A stretch of DNA of 64,000 bases from Sympetrum striolatum (GCA_947579665.1 OX388349.1:25390459-25454458); one strand, 5' to 3'. Counted from the stretch's first letter, positions 1-11,565 are shown. The notes: generated by a model from the letters alone, not told the origin. A program made the numbers and translations.

Positions 1-1030
1 GGAAAGTTTTGATTAAGAAAAGAATAAATGGAATTCGACACAAAATTCCCAATCAAGATTTCTCTTTCTGATGTTTCTATGCGATACGCAGATGAATAAT
101 TCTCTATTTGAAATGAACTAATAAAATAAAATGAGACAAAACAGACAATGACTTTTTTTACTATGCTAAAATTCATCAAATTTCTGATATTTTTTACATC
201 CGCCTCCAGAGTTGAAAATGAAACTACGTAGTGGTGGTCTATATTTGTTTGTTCTCAGTGCCGATAAAACAGTTAATCACAATACCTAGGATTAGAAGGT
301 GAACGGATAAGCTAAACCTTAGTTTCTAATGAAACTTCTATTGTGAATTTTTTTATAACATCAGATGTCTTCCGTGATCAAGGAACTTTTGTGATCGATT
401 AGGAATGAGGCAAATGCCATACACGTCAGAGAAATTAGTTACTTTGAAGAGGACTGATGTGGTACTTAATAAGATAGTAAAATAACATATTCATTCAAAT
501 ATATGCATTCAGGAAATCTCGATCCAAATTCTTATAGTAATTTCCAATGATAATATGTATAAAATGTGTATACTAGATACAGAATTAATCCTAATCGATT
601 TCTCAAAGTTATCTGCATTGAGTAGTACGGTTTTCCCCTTTCTCTGAGTTTCACTAAAATTAGCCCGTTTACTATTTATTTATTAAGTTGCAATTTGATC
701 TCTGTCCAGGTGGTAACGCTGAAAACAATATGAGAAATTTAATTAAAAGTTAAAGTATTCACTTTGTGGATAGAAGACATGATGAAAATTTAAAAAATAT
801 TGTAGCGTCCAGTATTTTATTAAATAACCCACTTTTTAACTTCTGCTATTTAATTAACTAATCGTAACAAAAACTATTAAAGAAGATTTTATATGTAATC
901 GTCAATAATCACATTATGTCATAAATTATGAGCCTTTCATTTAATACGCTATTATTTAATATAAGACAAGTTGTGTAGTTAAGTATAAGTATATTAGTTT
1001 ATGTAAGAAATAATTTGCACTGTAATAAGT
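1..1030. other. AT-rich sequence, nothing recognised
   Basis: No open frame, RNA gene, long repeat or transposon end was recognised in this stretch. Confidence 0.5.
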
Positions 1031-1034
1031 TGTA

Positions 1035-1061
1035 CAGTGGCGGAAAAAATTATCGCAACAC
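1035..1061 (+). repeat. Tc1/mariner-like terminal inverted repeat, solo
   Basis: A TA dinucleotide at 1033-1034 is followed by CAGTGGCGGAAAAAATTATC and then GCAACAC, the form of a Tc1-type end. A near-identical copy in the opposite orientation lies at 18272-18298. No matching opposite end was found within a plausible distance, so this is probably a truncated element. The open frame that runs through it to 1305 has no recognisable protein. Confidence 0.5.
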
Positions 1062-1309
1062 TTTGCGAGCGCTTCAGTGGCTTTCACAGAAACTATTTGG
1101 AATTCTGCTTTCTGTGACTGACTGGCAACACCGAGGAAAGCCTCGAAAAGCGGTAATATTTGAGTCGGAGCCTAGAACTTACACAAATTTCCTCTCTTTC
1201 GAACTCTTCTTAGAGCCTTCGCGCGATCTCTCCCCGAGTTCGTCATGTTTATTTCGGCGTTTCTCTTTCACAGATAGTTATCGTATTTATAGAACGATAG
1301 GTTAAATAT

Positions 1310-4000
1310 ATATTTATTCCAATTTCAATCTTAAATGCAATAAAATACATGGACAATAATTGAAATTTAATTCTTAATAATATGAAGAATACTATTCGGT
1401 TTTCATAATGCGTAGCAAAAAGGAATAAGTGGGATTGGAGTAGGAATACGCGATGTGGCGATTCTCACCTTTAGAGAACGAGAATTTTGGAGTCTAGAGG
1501 AAAATGATGTTTTGCGAGATTATAGCGAGAACAGATGGCCTATAATGGTCTCATTTTCTGGATAATTTGTGCGCTAATAAGGCGTTATTTTGGTAGTTTG
1601 GTTTCTCACTCGAACATACGTCTTACGGCTGCCTGCTGGATATTAATGTAAATGTAATTCTTCAAACGTCCAGTTCAAACATAGGATATTCACAATTTGT
1701 GATACTCATTCCGAGGAGGATTTTTGATTACAAGTCTTATGTTTTCAATTCAGCAATTAGAATTCAATAAGTCGTTAGAGCGATTACTGAGTTACTAACT
1801 ATGGCACAATGTAAAATTTGTATTTTGTCTACGGAATATAATTTTTCGCCAACTTAATCATGCAGACGAAGGAAATTCGTAATATAAATTTATATACACC
1901 ATTTGTCACCTAGAATACATGAAATCATTGTCCGTCCGGAGTTAAAAGGAAAAATACCAATTCCAAAGTTAAAACAAACATGATTTCATAAAAACCGAAC
2001 AATTTCTGCGCATATATCGGACTTGTCTTACCTTTTGTAACAGGGAGCTCGGTGACCATGGTCATTAGTCAATTGTGTTGCCTTCGCGAGGAGAAATTCA
2101 CAAAGAAATGCATTGATAATTCGCGAGGAAAGTCTTTAACCACAAGTTGATCCCTTCAAAGTATTGCAGGAGCCAATACAAAACAAACGTTGAAATGAAT
2201 TACCTCGCGTAGAAAAGCTTTCACCATATGTCGAGCACTTCCAAAGCAAGTATTGTAGGTGCCAGGTATATTTTTCCTTTTCGTGCCTTTTTAGCTAAAC
2301 TCAGGACCCTCATTTTACAGTCGCCCAGTAGAAACTATCCTCTGGCTAATTCAAAGCTCCTTCCTCACCATGGTGCTAAGGAAATGAGATGTTATTGCAC
2401 TCGTAAAAATATTCCCAAATAATATTATTATATTAGCGTATTTTAGTAAACAAAGACTTCCTAATAAACAACCCAAGTTTTTAGTACTGATACGTATTTT
2501 ATGAACGTCTGACTTTATTAAGTTAATTATCCAGGATTATGCTGCCATAATAAAATTATTAATAAGCTGCTAAAATGGACTTCTCAGATTGTTGGGAAGT
2601 GTCATAAATATAACTAATTGCTAATTAAGAGGTGATTTTGCAGCTGTCTGACACATATTATTGGCATAGGAAGGGCACGAGCTCGAATTCCGCTTAATTT
2701 AAATGAGTTTTTTATCTTAAACTTCTCTTGTTCGGGAAATGAACGAATGTAAGATATGATTTCCACATATATTTATACGCCCCCTTGATGAATATATATA
2801 TTTACCAGAGAGATGCAATTCATTATGGAAAAATAACCATTGGATATGAAAGATTCGGAACCGATTCATCACCAATTGTCGGTCAAGAACATGTTTCATG
2901 TGTCAGTGGAAATTCCTCTTCTACGAAGGATTCGAGGTCGTTCGCTGAAAGACAATGTCCTTTGACTCATTTTCCACAATTAGAGGTATTTGACAGGGCC
3001 TCCTGATTTCTGGAAGCACGATGAACCTTTCGCTTTCAGTGCAGCGGATTTTCGAAAGCCTATGCGTCACTCGCAACAACAAACCGGTCGTAAGGCAAGG
3101 AGCTCGGGCTTACTTAGGCTTATTGGCCACTATTTCTTCATTTATGTCTTCACGTCGATAGACGGACAACCAGCGCACCGCGCAAGCGAATCTTTTTCAT
3201 TTTTACGCTTAAAAAAAAGCCTTGAGAACTATTGACATTCTTATGCATATTATTATTCATTGTTCGTCTACAACCAGGACAATTTGCGGTTTCACACTTT
3301 CAAATTTTCGGCAATAGTTCCAAACCAATTATATACATTTAGATTTATATATATACCCAGCGAGCTGCCAGATGGGTATGGTAGGGGTTGTAATAAACCA
3401 TCATCACGTAATCTACTCTATCAGCCTCTCTTATTGTATGGGGAAAAAAGCGACCAAAAGTTATAATGTTTTGTGATTACCTCCCTGTAACGTTTTGTCG
3501 ACGCTTCTCAGAGTTCGCGATTAGGTCTTTAGTTGCACTAAAATTTCATTTACTTCGTCTTTTGGTTCTGAACCGATAAAGCTTTCGAAGAGCTTCCGTC
3601 GGTTATTAGATCTTCTCACCTGGAGCGAATTCCAATGAAGAAGTGGATAACTCTATGTCTATGAGGCTGAATCATATAGAGGAGAATGAAGGAGAATGGA
3701 TATATTACTAATCATCCTATATTTTTCTTGATTCCAATATAATTCTAGATTATTAATCATAGTGCATATGTGCACACTGTTACCGAGTCTTAGAGAAATA
3801 CGAATACATATAAATATTTTCCACTTCCTCTAAATTATATTAAATAGTCTCCTTCTCTTAAAAACATGAAAATTGAGTAACATTACGGGGATGAAGGTCT
3901 ATGGCGGAGCTGAAATTCTTTCATAATCATCTATGTGAAAGAATCTACGGATTCTATCGAATGTGGACATGAATATATAGATGATAATTAATGATTGCTT
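1310..4000. other. Unassigned AT-rich region
   Basis: Several short open frames (for example 2228-2422, 2785-3006, 2990-3235, 3260-3466) occur, but none has a recognisable motif, a credible codon bias or splice-site context. I see no transposon ends here. Confidence 0.45.
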
Positions 4001-4005
4001 TGTCG

Positions 4006-4022
4006 CAGGGGCGCAGCCAGGA
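4006..4022 (+). repeat. Possible hAT-like terminus
   Basis: CAGGGGCGCAGCCAGGA resembles the CAGGGGCG-type ends of many hAT elements. The opposite end and a duplicated 8-bp flank were not found, so it is at best a fragment. A second CAGGGCCGG string lies at 4081. Confidence 0.25.
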
Positions 4023-4099
4023 TTTTTCTATGTAGGAGAGGGTTATAGACAGTAGAAAGAGCGAAAACATTTCTACATTTCAGGGCCGGTATATTCATG

Positions 4100-4640
4100 C
4101 ACGCTACATGATAGAAGATATGTTAAATTCTTTGAAAAAACTAAAATGCATAGAAAACTAGGATATGTTCACAGATATGTGGCAAAATTAAAACCTTTTT
4201 GAGATTTTAGTTTGTAAAATTAATGATTGAATAATAATGATGAATAATAATCCTTACTGATATTTGGATTTCCAGTTTTGATAGGGCCATTTTCTCTTTT
4301 ATTGTCATTATTTTACTAGGTGTAAGGTTTTTTTATTGTAAATATTGATTTCGAGTGCCTTTGAGAGTTTTTTTGAAATCAAAGGAAGGTTAATTAAACT
4401 TTTCTTTAACTGTTAGTGAATGTGAGAAGAAATAAATTAGTAGTAGTGATTTAGGAGATGATATTGAAACGTAAGTATTTTGGAGGTAGCACTACAATTT
4501 GGACAACCCAGTTACTTTGAAGGAAACCGAAGACCAATCGTAACGGAGACGGATGAATTTTTCCTCTTAAATTATATGTTGTTTTATAAATACGTTATAT
4601 TCTGATTATTGAGTTAAAAAGTCGACAATTAAAAAACACC
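4100..4640. other. Unassigned AT-rich region
   Basis: Nothing recognised between the hAT-like fragment and the 3' end of the minus-strand LINE. Confidence 0.4.
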
Positions 4641-6846
4641 ATAAAAATATGTCTATGTAAGAACCCTTCAAACCGCCTTTCGGCGTGTGGTAGGGGACAC
4701 AGGCACCTTAACTCTATTTTCCTAATCAATTTCTTTCGCGTATCATGCTCGGAAAATATGAATTCTTGATACGATTCCTTCTAGCATTTATTTCTCTAAT
4801 CTTCCTCACAGTATCAGAGCGGCCCACATCAACAGGGAGGTCGCATTATATCGATTGCATCGTTTGAGAACCAAATTTCTCTGAACATACTTTGTAAATT
4901 TATCCTTTGAATTAGTCTTCTATCTCTTAATGATTACCATCCCGCGTACTGCATCATCTGAGTAACACTCACCGTTTTATCATGGCAATTCTGTACAAAT
5001 CGTATCGTATACAACCAATCAAACAAATGCCGTACACGAACTGTAATATAAAAGTAATAATCAGTGTAATCGCGAAACAGTATTTTCTCGTTTGGCTAGG
5101 TTGAATAAGAGGAATATGAGTTTTTTTCTTTGAAACACGATGAGCATACCCTCAACGATCTACTAGTTAATCTTTGCATTCTATTCACTTTTCCTATCGC
5201 ATCTCTAATATGTTCTTTCAAGGATAATCTACAGCTAAACGTGACACTCAGATATTTTGTGTTGTGTACTAACACTAAGGGTTGTCGCGAAATTTGTTGC
5301 TGCGTGGAAATAACGTTTTTGGATGATATCTAACATCCTTAAGCTTTGTTTACATCATTCACAAAAAACTCTAGGTACGTCTTACAAGATTTATCTTTAT
5401 GGAATCCGTGTTGGATCCGAATGATTCCTATCTTTACGGTAAGAAACTGAATAATAGAGCTTGCTATAATATTGTCCATTATTTTGTAGAAATTCAAAGT
5501 TAACGAAAATTACCCATAATAATCTGATCATTCTTAGGCCCCGGAGTGACGTTTAATTTCTTCCACGACATTTGGACAGTACCCTCATTAATTGATTTCT
5601 GATAGAATTTCCTATCAATCTGTTGCAGTGAATTTCCACTCGCATCAACTTATATCTCTATGGAAATCGTCTCCGAATCAATGCGCGAGGTAAAATCTTT
5701 AACTCGACCATCATCTAATGAGAAACATTTCTGGAAGTAAGGGTTAAGTAAGTTAGCTATTTCTGCTGATTTATTTAAGGCAATTCCCTCTTCGCTTATA
5801 AAGCTAGGCATAGAAAACTGACCACCACGAGTCTCACGCACTTATGACCAAATTTTTTTCTAATCGCCAACTATTGATTTTAACAGGGTTCGAGATCTAT
5901 ATTCCTGGTATTCTTTTCGTGATCCTTCCTCAAATATCTTTTGAACTTCTCTATAGTTTTGATCATCAAGCTCATGGATCTCACCGCAAGGTTTAAGTTT
6001 TCTCAATCGCGAGTGAATGACTCCTATGCAACGATTCAAACTTCTTCCTCGTCTCACCTACTTTTTAGACAACAAATTTAACTAAATCTACTTTGATTAT
6101 CCGTAGAAACTCTACCCAACTACCATTTACTGTATTTTCACCCGAAAAGCGTAAAAAAATATCCAAGCCTTCGTTCAAGTAAAACCTTAAACTCAGAAAT
6201 AATTGCTTTGCGAATTACATACACTTGCCTCACCGGCTTAAGAGATCTAACCGCTACTACTTTCATCCCTGCCATTATGACATCATGGTCTGACTGTACC
6301 GTCAACTACAGCGAGGCTAGTTATTATTTGTGGGTGGGAAGTGGCTAGTAAATCTAAATTGATACCTTGCCTCGCACGATTCGTTCGAGTTTTCGTCATA
6401 TTTACCTGATTGAAAGCATGCAACGAAAAAAAAAGATGTATTTCGTGAATTTTTTTCCCACTGCTAGTGCTGGAGATTTTTAGATTATCCCAATGAATAT
6501 TGGTTAGGTAAAAATCTCTTCCTACGGCGAAGCTTGGATCATTTATTTTCTCGCTATTTTTCTGTAAGGCCTCGGATAAATCAACAATACAACCTATTTT
6601 TTCATCGGGAGGACGACACAAAGAACAAATATTAATCTTACTTCCGTTTTGTCTTTGAATCGAGCACCAAATGATTTCGCTCCTGCTATTTTCTACGAAT
6701 TCATCGCGCTTACTAATTAAATGAGTCCATACTGCTATAAAACCTCTACCGCTAGATCTACATAGTCATATTTTCGGTATATCATATAATCGGGGGAAAT
6801 ATCTCGCTTTGAGTAATATCCTCGCTTAACCAAATCTTTCTAGTAT

Positions 6847-7007
6847 AAACGAAACCATCTCAGGGTTCACATTGTGGTATTTCTTAATTTGTAAAGAATT
6901 CATGGTAACAACTTTTACTAGACCGCTAATTTAATATCTGAAAAAACACGACATAGGTTTCGTAGCGTCGCTACATCATCAGGTGACAAGTAAAACACAC
7001 TTTTTTT
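6847..7007 (-). mobile_element. 161-bp retroposon with hammerhead-like core
   Basis: This segment is flanked by a perfect 12-bp direct repeat, TCTTTCTAGTAT, at 6835-6846 and 7008-7019. It interrupts the endonuclease region of the minus-strand LINE between the CADIIL and WLSED motifs. On the minus strand it begins with a run of seven A, then a CTGATGA-stem-GAAAC hammerhead-like core, and ends just before the second copy of the duplication. Long, sequence-unspecific duplications and an A-run fit a retroposon, and hammerhead cores are known in Penelope-like elements and retrozymes. The family assignment is an inference; no coding sequence is present. Confidence 0.7.
6957..6982 (-). ncRNA. Hammerhead-ribozyme-like core, copy 1
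   Basis: On the minus strand: CTGATGA (6982-6976), one extra U, a perfect 5-bp stem II GTAGC/GCTAC with loop GAC, then GAAAC (6961-6957). It is followed by CTATGTC, which allows a two-pair stem III (AC/GU) and a GUC cleavage triplet. The flanking CAC and GTG can form three pairs of stem I. The extra U between the CUGANGA box and stem II and the short stem I are departures from the classic fold. Confidence 0.55.
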
Positions 7008-7019
7008 TCTTTCTAGTAT
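7008..7019. repeat. Target-site duplication of the 161-bp retroposon
   Basis: TCTTTCTAGTAT here is identical to 6835-6846 on the other side of the insertion. Confidence 0.75.
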
Positions 7020-7124
7020 GATATCCGCGCAAGTTCTCATCGTAATGTTAAAGAATTCAACCTGTTTATTACGTAAACTCTCGCAATTTACTATTATTAT
7101 TTTTAGATCTCTCAGTTCGCACAT

Positions 7125-7640
7125 TAAAACATGGTTTCCTTTTTCGAATAACCTTTATCTTTTTTTTAAGTGAATTTTTCTTTTTCACCATTGCAATTTT
7201 TCTATGTTTTGGGGCTAAGCTCATGCCCACCCTTTTTCCTATTTAAGTGGGTGTTAGTAACTACTTCTACTGCTGAATTAAAGAATAACTTTGTCTGCGT
7301 ATTTTCGCTCTATTCTCTAATCTATTCGCATCTAAACCGCAAAAAATGTAGTAAACGACATTTAAACTACGGTCTTCATGGAGGGAAAGGGGTTGGGAGT
7401 GTTTCGGAAGAGTCCGTAAAGTGCACACAAATTTTAGTAAAATCAGCGAACAATAGCTGAGTATGGCGTATGACATATGGATCTAAGTAGCCTTGAGAAG
7501 TATTTTAACATACGGAAATCAATATGCTCAAATTGGAAGTGGAAAATTTTATTCATCGCTACGGAGAAAGTAGAGAAGTGAATACCGGCCTCTTGGAAAC
7601 TTAATATGTGTTTAGATCATGCTGCAATAAGTATTATCTT
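7125..7640. other. Unassigned sequence upstream of the LINE relic
   Basis: This could hold remains of the 5' part of the minus-strand LINE, but I recognise no ORF1, zinc knuckle or promoter. The overlapping frames at 7170-7476 on both strands look like chance. Confidence 0.35.
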
Positions 7641-7786
7641 CAGTATGGCCGTTATACAGTACGGATTTGAGCCCGGGAAAAGGGATTCCGGCAGAATAGG
7701 AATTGTCGCCTTGCGCTGAACTGCCGGTGTTTTGAAAACCCCTCTCACGAGGGGGAAGTAATCGCGGGTTCAGTTGGTTGACCGAA
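7640..7786 (+). other. Possible 5' end fragment of the R2-like element
   Basis: This short block is visibly GC-richer than its left neighbours, like the sequence to the right of the hAT element (11953 onward). It can form CCGGCAG/CTGCCGG (7688-7694 with 7721-7727), CCCCTC/GAGGGG (7739-7744 with 7749-7754) and a crossing CTGAAC/GTTCAG helix (7716-7721 with 7768-7773). Excising the hAT element and one copy of its 8-bp duplication would join it directly to the R2-like 5' region. AAGTATTATCT at 7629-7639 resembles AAGTCTTATCT at 17197-17207 (10 of 11), a possible target-site duplication of the retrotransposon. This reading is inference. Confidence 0.4.
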
Positions 7787-7794
7787 TTTCCCTC
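7787..7794. repeat. 8-bp target-site duplication, left (hAT)
   Basis: TTTCCCTC, identical to 11945-11952. Eight-base duplications are diagnostic of hAT transposition. Confidence 0.88.
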
Positions 7795-7810
7795 TAGGGA
7801 TGCCACATCG
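7795..7810 (+). repeat. hAT left terminal inverted repeat
   Basis: TAGGGATGCCACATCG, 16 of 16 matching the reverse complement of the right end. Confidence 0.88.
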
Positions 7811-7817
7811 TCTAAAA

Positions 7818-7915
7818 AACATCGAGTGGTCGATGTATCGATGTTTATAAAAGTACTCACCACTTACTCACTAAACATCGAAAAAAAACATCGATGGTTC
7901 GATGTATCGAGTGTT
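7818..7915. repeat. hAT left subterminal CATCGATG-rich block
   Basis: This block contains several copies of ACATCGA and TCGATGT in both orientations. Similar words occur at 11835-11930 near the right end and form the core of the 60-bp minisatellite unit. They may be transposase-binding repeats, by analogy with other hAT elements. Confidence 0.55.
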
Positions 7916-8689
7916 TTTCTTTTAAGATGGGTTGTACGAAATTCCAGCTAGTTAGGATTGACGACATTATTTTATTAATTAAGAAGACGATGGAAAGAAT
8001 GGAATCGGAATTCTGGGCTTGGTAAAATTAACGTTTTGGATTAATTCTATATCTCCCTTGATACTGAAGATATCTAAACAAAACTTCCGACATGTTGTAG
8101 ATAAAGAACAATCCGAAACGAAAATTTTACCCTGGGCATTTCCAAAGCAAGGGAATGGTGACTTTATGAGCGAAGAATATAGAATAATACATATTGGTGG
8201 AAAAAGAGGAAGAAATGTGGTGACTATCAAACTCAAGTACTCACAAGTTTTTGGGCTCGAATACAGTTACTTTGAGTGAAATATAATTGATTACATTTCA
8301 GTGTCAATTTCTTTTCAAAGAAATAGTTGAATACAATTACAAGTAATTTACTTACGTAATTTGGAATGAAATAATCAGCTTTCCAATTTACATTTTTCTT
8401 GTCACGTGAACAGCTAAATTTTAATAACCGTTCTTTAAATTTTCATTTCAACCTAACCTTTGAAGTTTTTGATGAAATACTTCGGAACAAATTTTTCCTA
8501 CCATTTGATAGTATCTTTATCAATCTAAAATATGACCCTTATATAATTCCCATACTTTTTAAGGCACTTCCTTATCACTAGGCTTTAGAATAAAATATAA
8601 AGTAATGTTTTTGAAATAATGGTGACAATTAATTTTCTCTTAATAATATAATATTAATCATTTAAACCGAGTCTTAATATACATCTTCT

Positions 8690-9375
8690 TGCAAAGCAAG
8701 AAGTTCCTATCATTTCGATAAGTGCATGAAAAACTACCCCAATGTGTTTTATATGGGAGATATATTTACCAACTGGCATCGAACCCGGGTCTTTCTGGCA
8801 ATACATCCTATGCAGCACAATAGAAGATCACCATATCTAACTATGTGTGAAAATTAAGCAGAAAAAAAAGACTGTAAAAAGGCTGTAACTGCTTGAAACG
8901 ACGTCCTACTTTTCCCTTATATTCCTTATGTGAGAAATTTTAATGTGCTCTGGCATCGAACCTAGGAAATGTACGATCTTATCTAAATGTTTTTCTTAAA
9001 CCGATTCTTAATATACATCTTGCAGCGAAGCGAGAACTTCCTATCGTTTCGATAAGTGCATCAAAAATATAAAGAAATACTACCTCAATCTATTTTAAAG
9101 GGCAGATTTTTGCATTGTTTTAGCATCGAACCCAGGATATTTTCTGTAAAGATCATTCATGTTTTCGATAGATCATGACCATATATATATGCTCCTTGAG
9201 TTTCGATTCTCTACCAATCCGGGAAGTATTTATTTTAATCCCGAAAATCAAAGCAATGCTTTTAAAGGGGAAAAATCGGGACTTTGGGGCCCTCTGGAAT
9301 CGAACCCATGAGGTTCAAAATCGCAATTTTTCTGGCGGTTTCACGTTATGGCCAATAGGTTGTAAAAATTTCTAG
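8690..9375. repeat. Degenerate ~170-bp tandem array, left block
   Basis: About four diverged monomers share two landmarks: a TCGATAAGTGCAT or CCGGGAAGT box, and a TCGAACCxxGG box 65-90 bp later. The second boxes start at 8779, 8956, 9126 and 9300, spacings of 177, 170 and 174 bp. Read on the minus strand, that box is GGTTCGAnnCC, the tRNA B-box consensus. The unit at 9300 also has tRNA-like context (CATGGGTTCGATTCC on the minus strand). The short frame at 9175-9375 is a by-product. Confidence 0.65.
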
Positions 9376-9872
9376 TCACTGACGCAAATGGTTTAGCCTG
9401 TGAATTTGTATCCTCTCTATATATATGGATACATGAAAGTATCCGGAGAAGCATCTTCATAAATAATAGATAGATAAATGAAACATGAACAATCGAATTT
9501 TATAGCATTTAAGGTTATTTTCACTCATAGCATAGTTTTCAAATAGATAGGAAAGTTGATGTATTAAAATTTGTATCTTACAAACTTGAAAGCTTCGGCA
9601 ACGATTGAAATGATCGACAAATGAACGCATAATACGAATTAGGAAATGAATTATAAGTGTTGTATATCGTACAGGCGTAAAATGAATCGCTGTGTGCGTA
9701 TCACTCCACCGATGGAGCGATGGTAGTAAACGTAGGAAAACATTTGTCACCCTGTTTTTACCTTTACTTGTTTCCCTACACACGAATGATTGATGGCATG
9801 AGTGGGGAAGGTTCATTTGTATTCTTAAAAAGGCTTGTGATACTCATAAGCAATGCATTTATTGGTTAACCA

Positions 9873-10185
9873 AAAACATTCGTTGCTACCCGCTCCTCTT
9901 CTAAAACATCGGTGCGATGTTGAGTGTTTTGAAAAACATTCCTTATTACCCGCTCCTCTTCTAAAACATCGGTGCGATTTTGAGTGTTTTGAAAAACATT
10001 CGTTACCACCCGCTCCTATTCTAAAACATCGGTGCGATTTTGAGTGTTTTGAAAAACATTCGTTACTACCCGCTCCTCTTCTAAAACATCGGTGCGATGT
10101 TGAGTGTTTTGATAACATTCGTTACTCCCCGCTCCTCTTCTAAAACATCGGTGCGATGTTGAGTGTTTTGAAAACATCGAGTCGA
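9873..10185. repeat. 60-bp minisatellite array A, about 5 copies
   Basis: Units begin AAAACATCGGTGCGAT at 9903, 9963, 10023, 10083 and 10142 (period 60, once 59). Each carries TTGAGTGTTTTG, AAAAACATTCGTTACTACC and CGCTCCTCTTCT in order. A partial unit precedes the array, and AAAACATCGAGTCGAT follows it. Because 60 is divisible by three, the array opens repetitive frames on both strands; these are not genes. Confidence 0.88.
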
Positions 10186-10189
10186 TACA

Positions 10190-11560
10190 TCTTCTAGCGG
10201 AGCGAGAACTTCCTATCATTTTGATAAATGCATCAAAAAAATAATGAAAAACTATCCCTATGTTTTTAAATACAAAATTTTTGTATCGTCCTAGCATCGA
10301 ACCCAGGAGGTTCTCATTAGAAGTCATTCATGTTTTCGATAGATCATGACCATATCTGTAAGCTCCTTGAATTTTGATTTTCTACCTATCCGGGAAGTAT
10401 TATTTAAAAATTTTCGAAAATCCCCACCATGTATCTTTATGGAGAAAATGTGAACTTTGGGGCCTTCTGGAATCGAACCCATGACACTGAGGTTCAAAGT
10501 CGGCTTTTATCTGGAGGTTACACGTTATGGCCACTACGCCGTAAAAATTTCAAGTCAGCGGCACATGGTTAGAAATTTGATCCCCTATGAATGTGTGTAT
10601 ATATGAATGTATAGGTACGAGTAAAAGATACTTACATACTGCAAGCATATAAAATGTATTTCTAATCTTTATTCACATTGCAAGTTTTGAGTTTCAATGT
10701 CATTGGGAATAGGTATAAAAAATTTAAAAATCATAGCAATTTCTAATTTTTGGAGACGCCTGGCGTCGAACCTAGGACCTATTAGCGGATGCAAATGGGC
10801 TACTATAACCTGTTAGGAATGCTAAGTTTGAAGTCCATCTCATACCGGGAAGGTCCTGAAATAAGACTCCATTATCCCCATCTGAAATGCATAGGGCAAT
10901 GTAAATGGCTTTCTGGGATCGAACCAAGGACGATCAAGGAATGCTAAAACACGTATTTGAAATGAATCTATGATATTTATTTACATGCCTAGTTTTAAGT
11001 TTCTAAATTATCAGGAAGAGCTTCAAAAAATTCTTAAACATCCTAACAATTATTAATTTTAGAGGCCCCTAGTGTCGAACCCAGGACTTATTGGTAGCTG
11101 TGAACAGACCTTAAGACTTTTTAAGACTTGATTTTATTTATTGCAAAGTTTGAAGTCGATATCATGCCGGGAAGTACCTAAAATTTGTTCCTGTTATCTC
11201 CATAAGAAATGCATTGAAGAATGTAAATAAATGAATCGAACCAAGGACAACAGCGAAACGTTCAACAACGTACATAAACGATATTTACGATCTCTATCTA
11301 CATGCCGAGTTTCAAGTTTCCATCTTATCGGGAAGTGATTCAAAAAAATCTCAATGTAAATTAAATGGGAGAATATTTGCCCTAACCTAGCGTCGAACCA
11401 AGGATAATCTTCGATGATGTCTTAATAGTTTTCATCGGATACGCACGGCCTCCAGCGATACCTCGAATTTCAGCACTCTACTTTACCGGAAAGTGCCTCA
11501 AAAGAATTTTCGAAAATCCCCGCAATGTATCTTTATGGAGAAAATCTAAATCAAAAATCT
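10190..11560. repeat. Degenerate ~155-177-bp tandem array, right block
   Basis: TCGAACCxxGG boxes start at 10297, 10473, 10766, 10919, 11075, 11236 and 11393. The spacings are 176, 293 (a gap or lost box), 153, 156, 161 and 157 bp. Each is preceded by a CGGGAAGT-like box, then an A-rich stretch, then CAATGTAT with ATGG. The unit at about 10465-10548 reads on the minus strand like a tRNA, with a GGCGTAGTGG A-box-like string and a perfect B-box GGTTCGATTCC. All monomers are in one orientation. Confidence 0.65.
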
Positions 11561-11565
11561 CTTCC

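Larger units (their letters stand above)
4640..7124 (-). pseudogene. Decayed CR1/Jockey-type LINE (ORF2 relic)
   Basis: Read on the minus strand, short frames spell out an ORF2 in order. The AP-endonuclease begins near 7110 with IIIVNCESLRNK and CADIIL. It continues with WLSED and SEIFPPDY near 6835-6780, EIIWC near 6680, RPPDEK near 6605, a D-F-x-L-T-N-I-H-W segment near 6520, LDLLATS near 6345 and DHDV near 6285. A linker follows (6057-5650). The reverse-transcriptase finger motifs come next, including SWKKLNVTPGPK near 5560 and IQHGFHKDKSCKT near 5400. From about 5330 the frame jumps to a thumb-like KYLSVTFSCRLSLKEHI near 5250-5190. The palm block with the YxDD catalytic loop is therefore missing. 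A C-terminal NSYFPSMIRE motif lies near 4750. Stops and frameshifts are numerous and one 161-bp insertion interrupts it. The element is dead; the clade (CR1, L2 or Jockey) is inferred from motif style. Confidence 0.82.

Noticed and set aside
4006..4100. hAT element starting CAGGGGCGCAGCCAGGA
   Set aside because: No opposite end and no 8-bp duplication were found; kept only as a low-confidence fragment.
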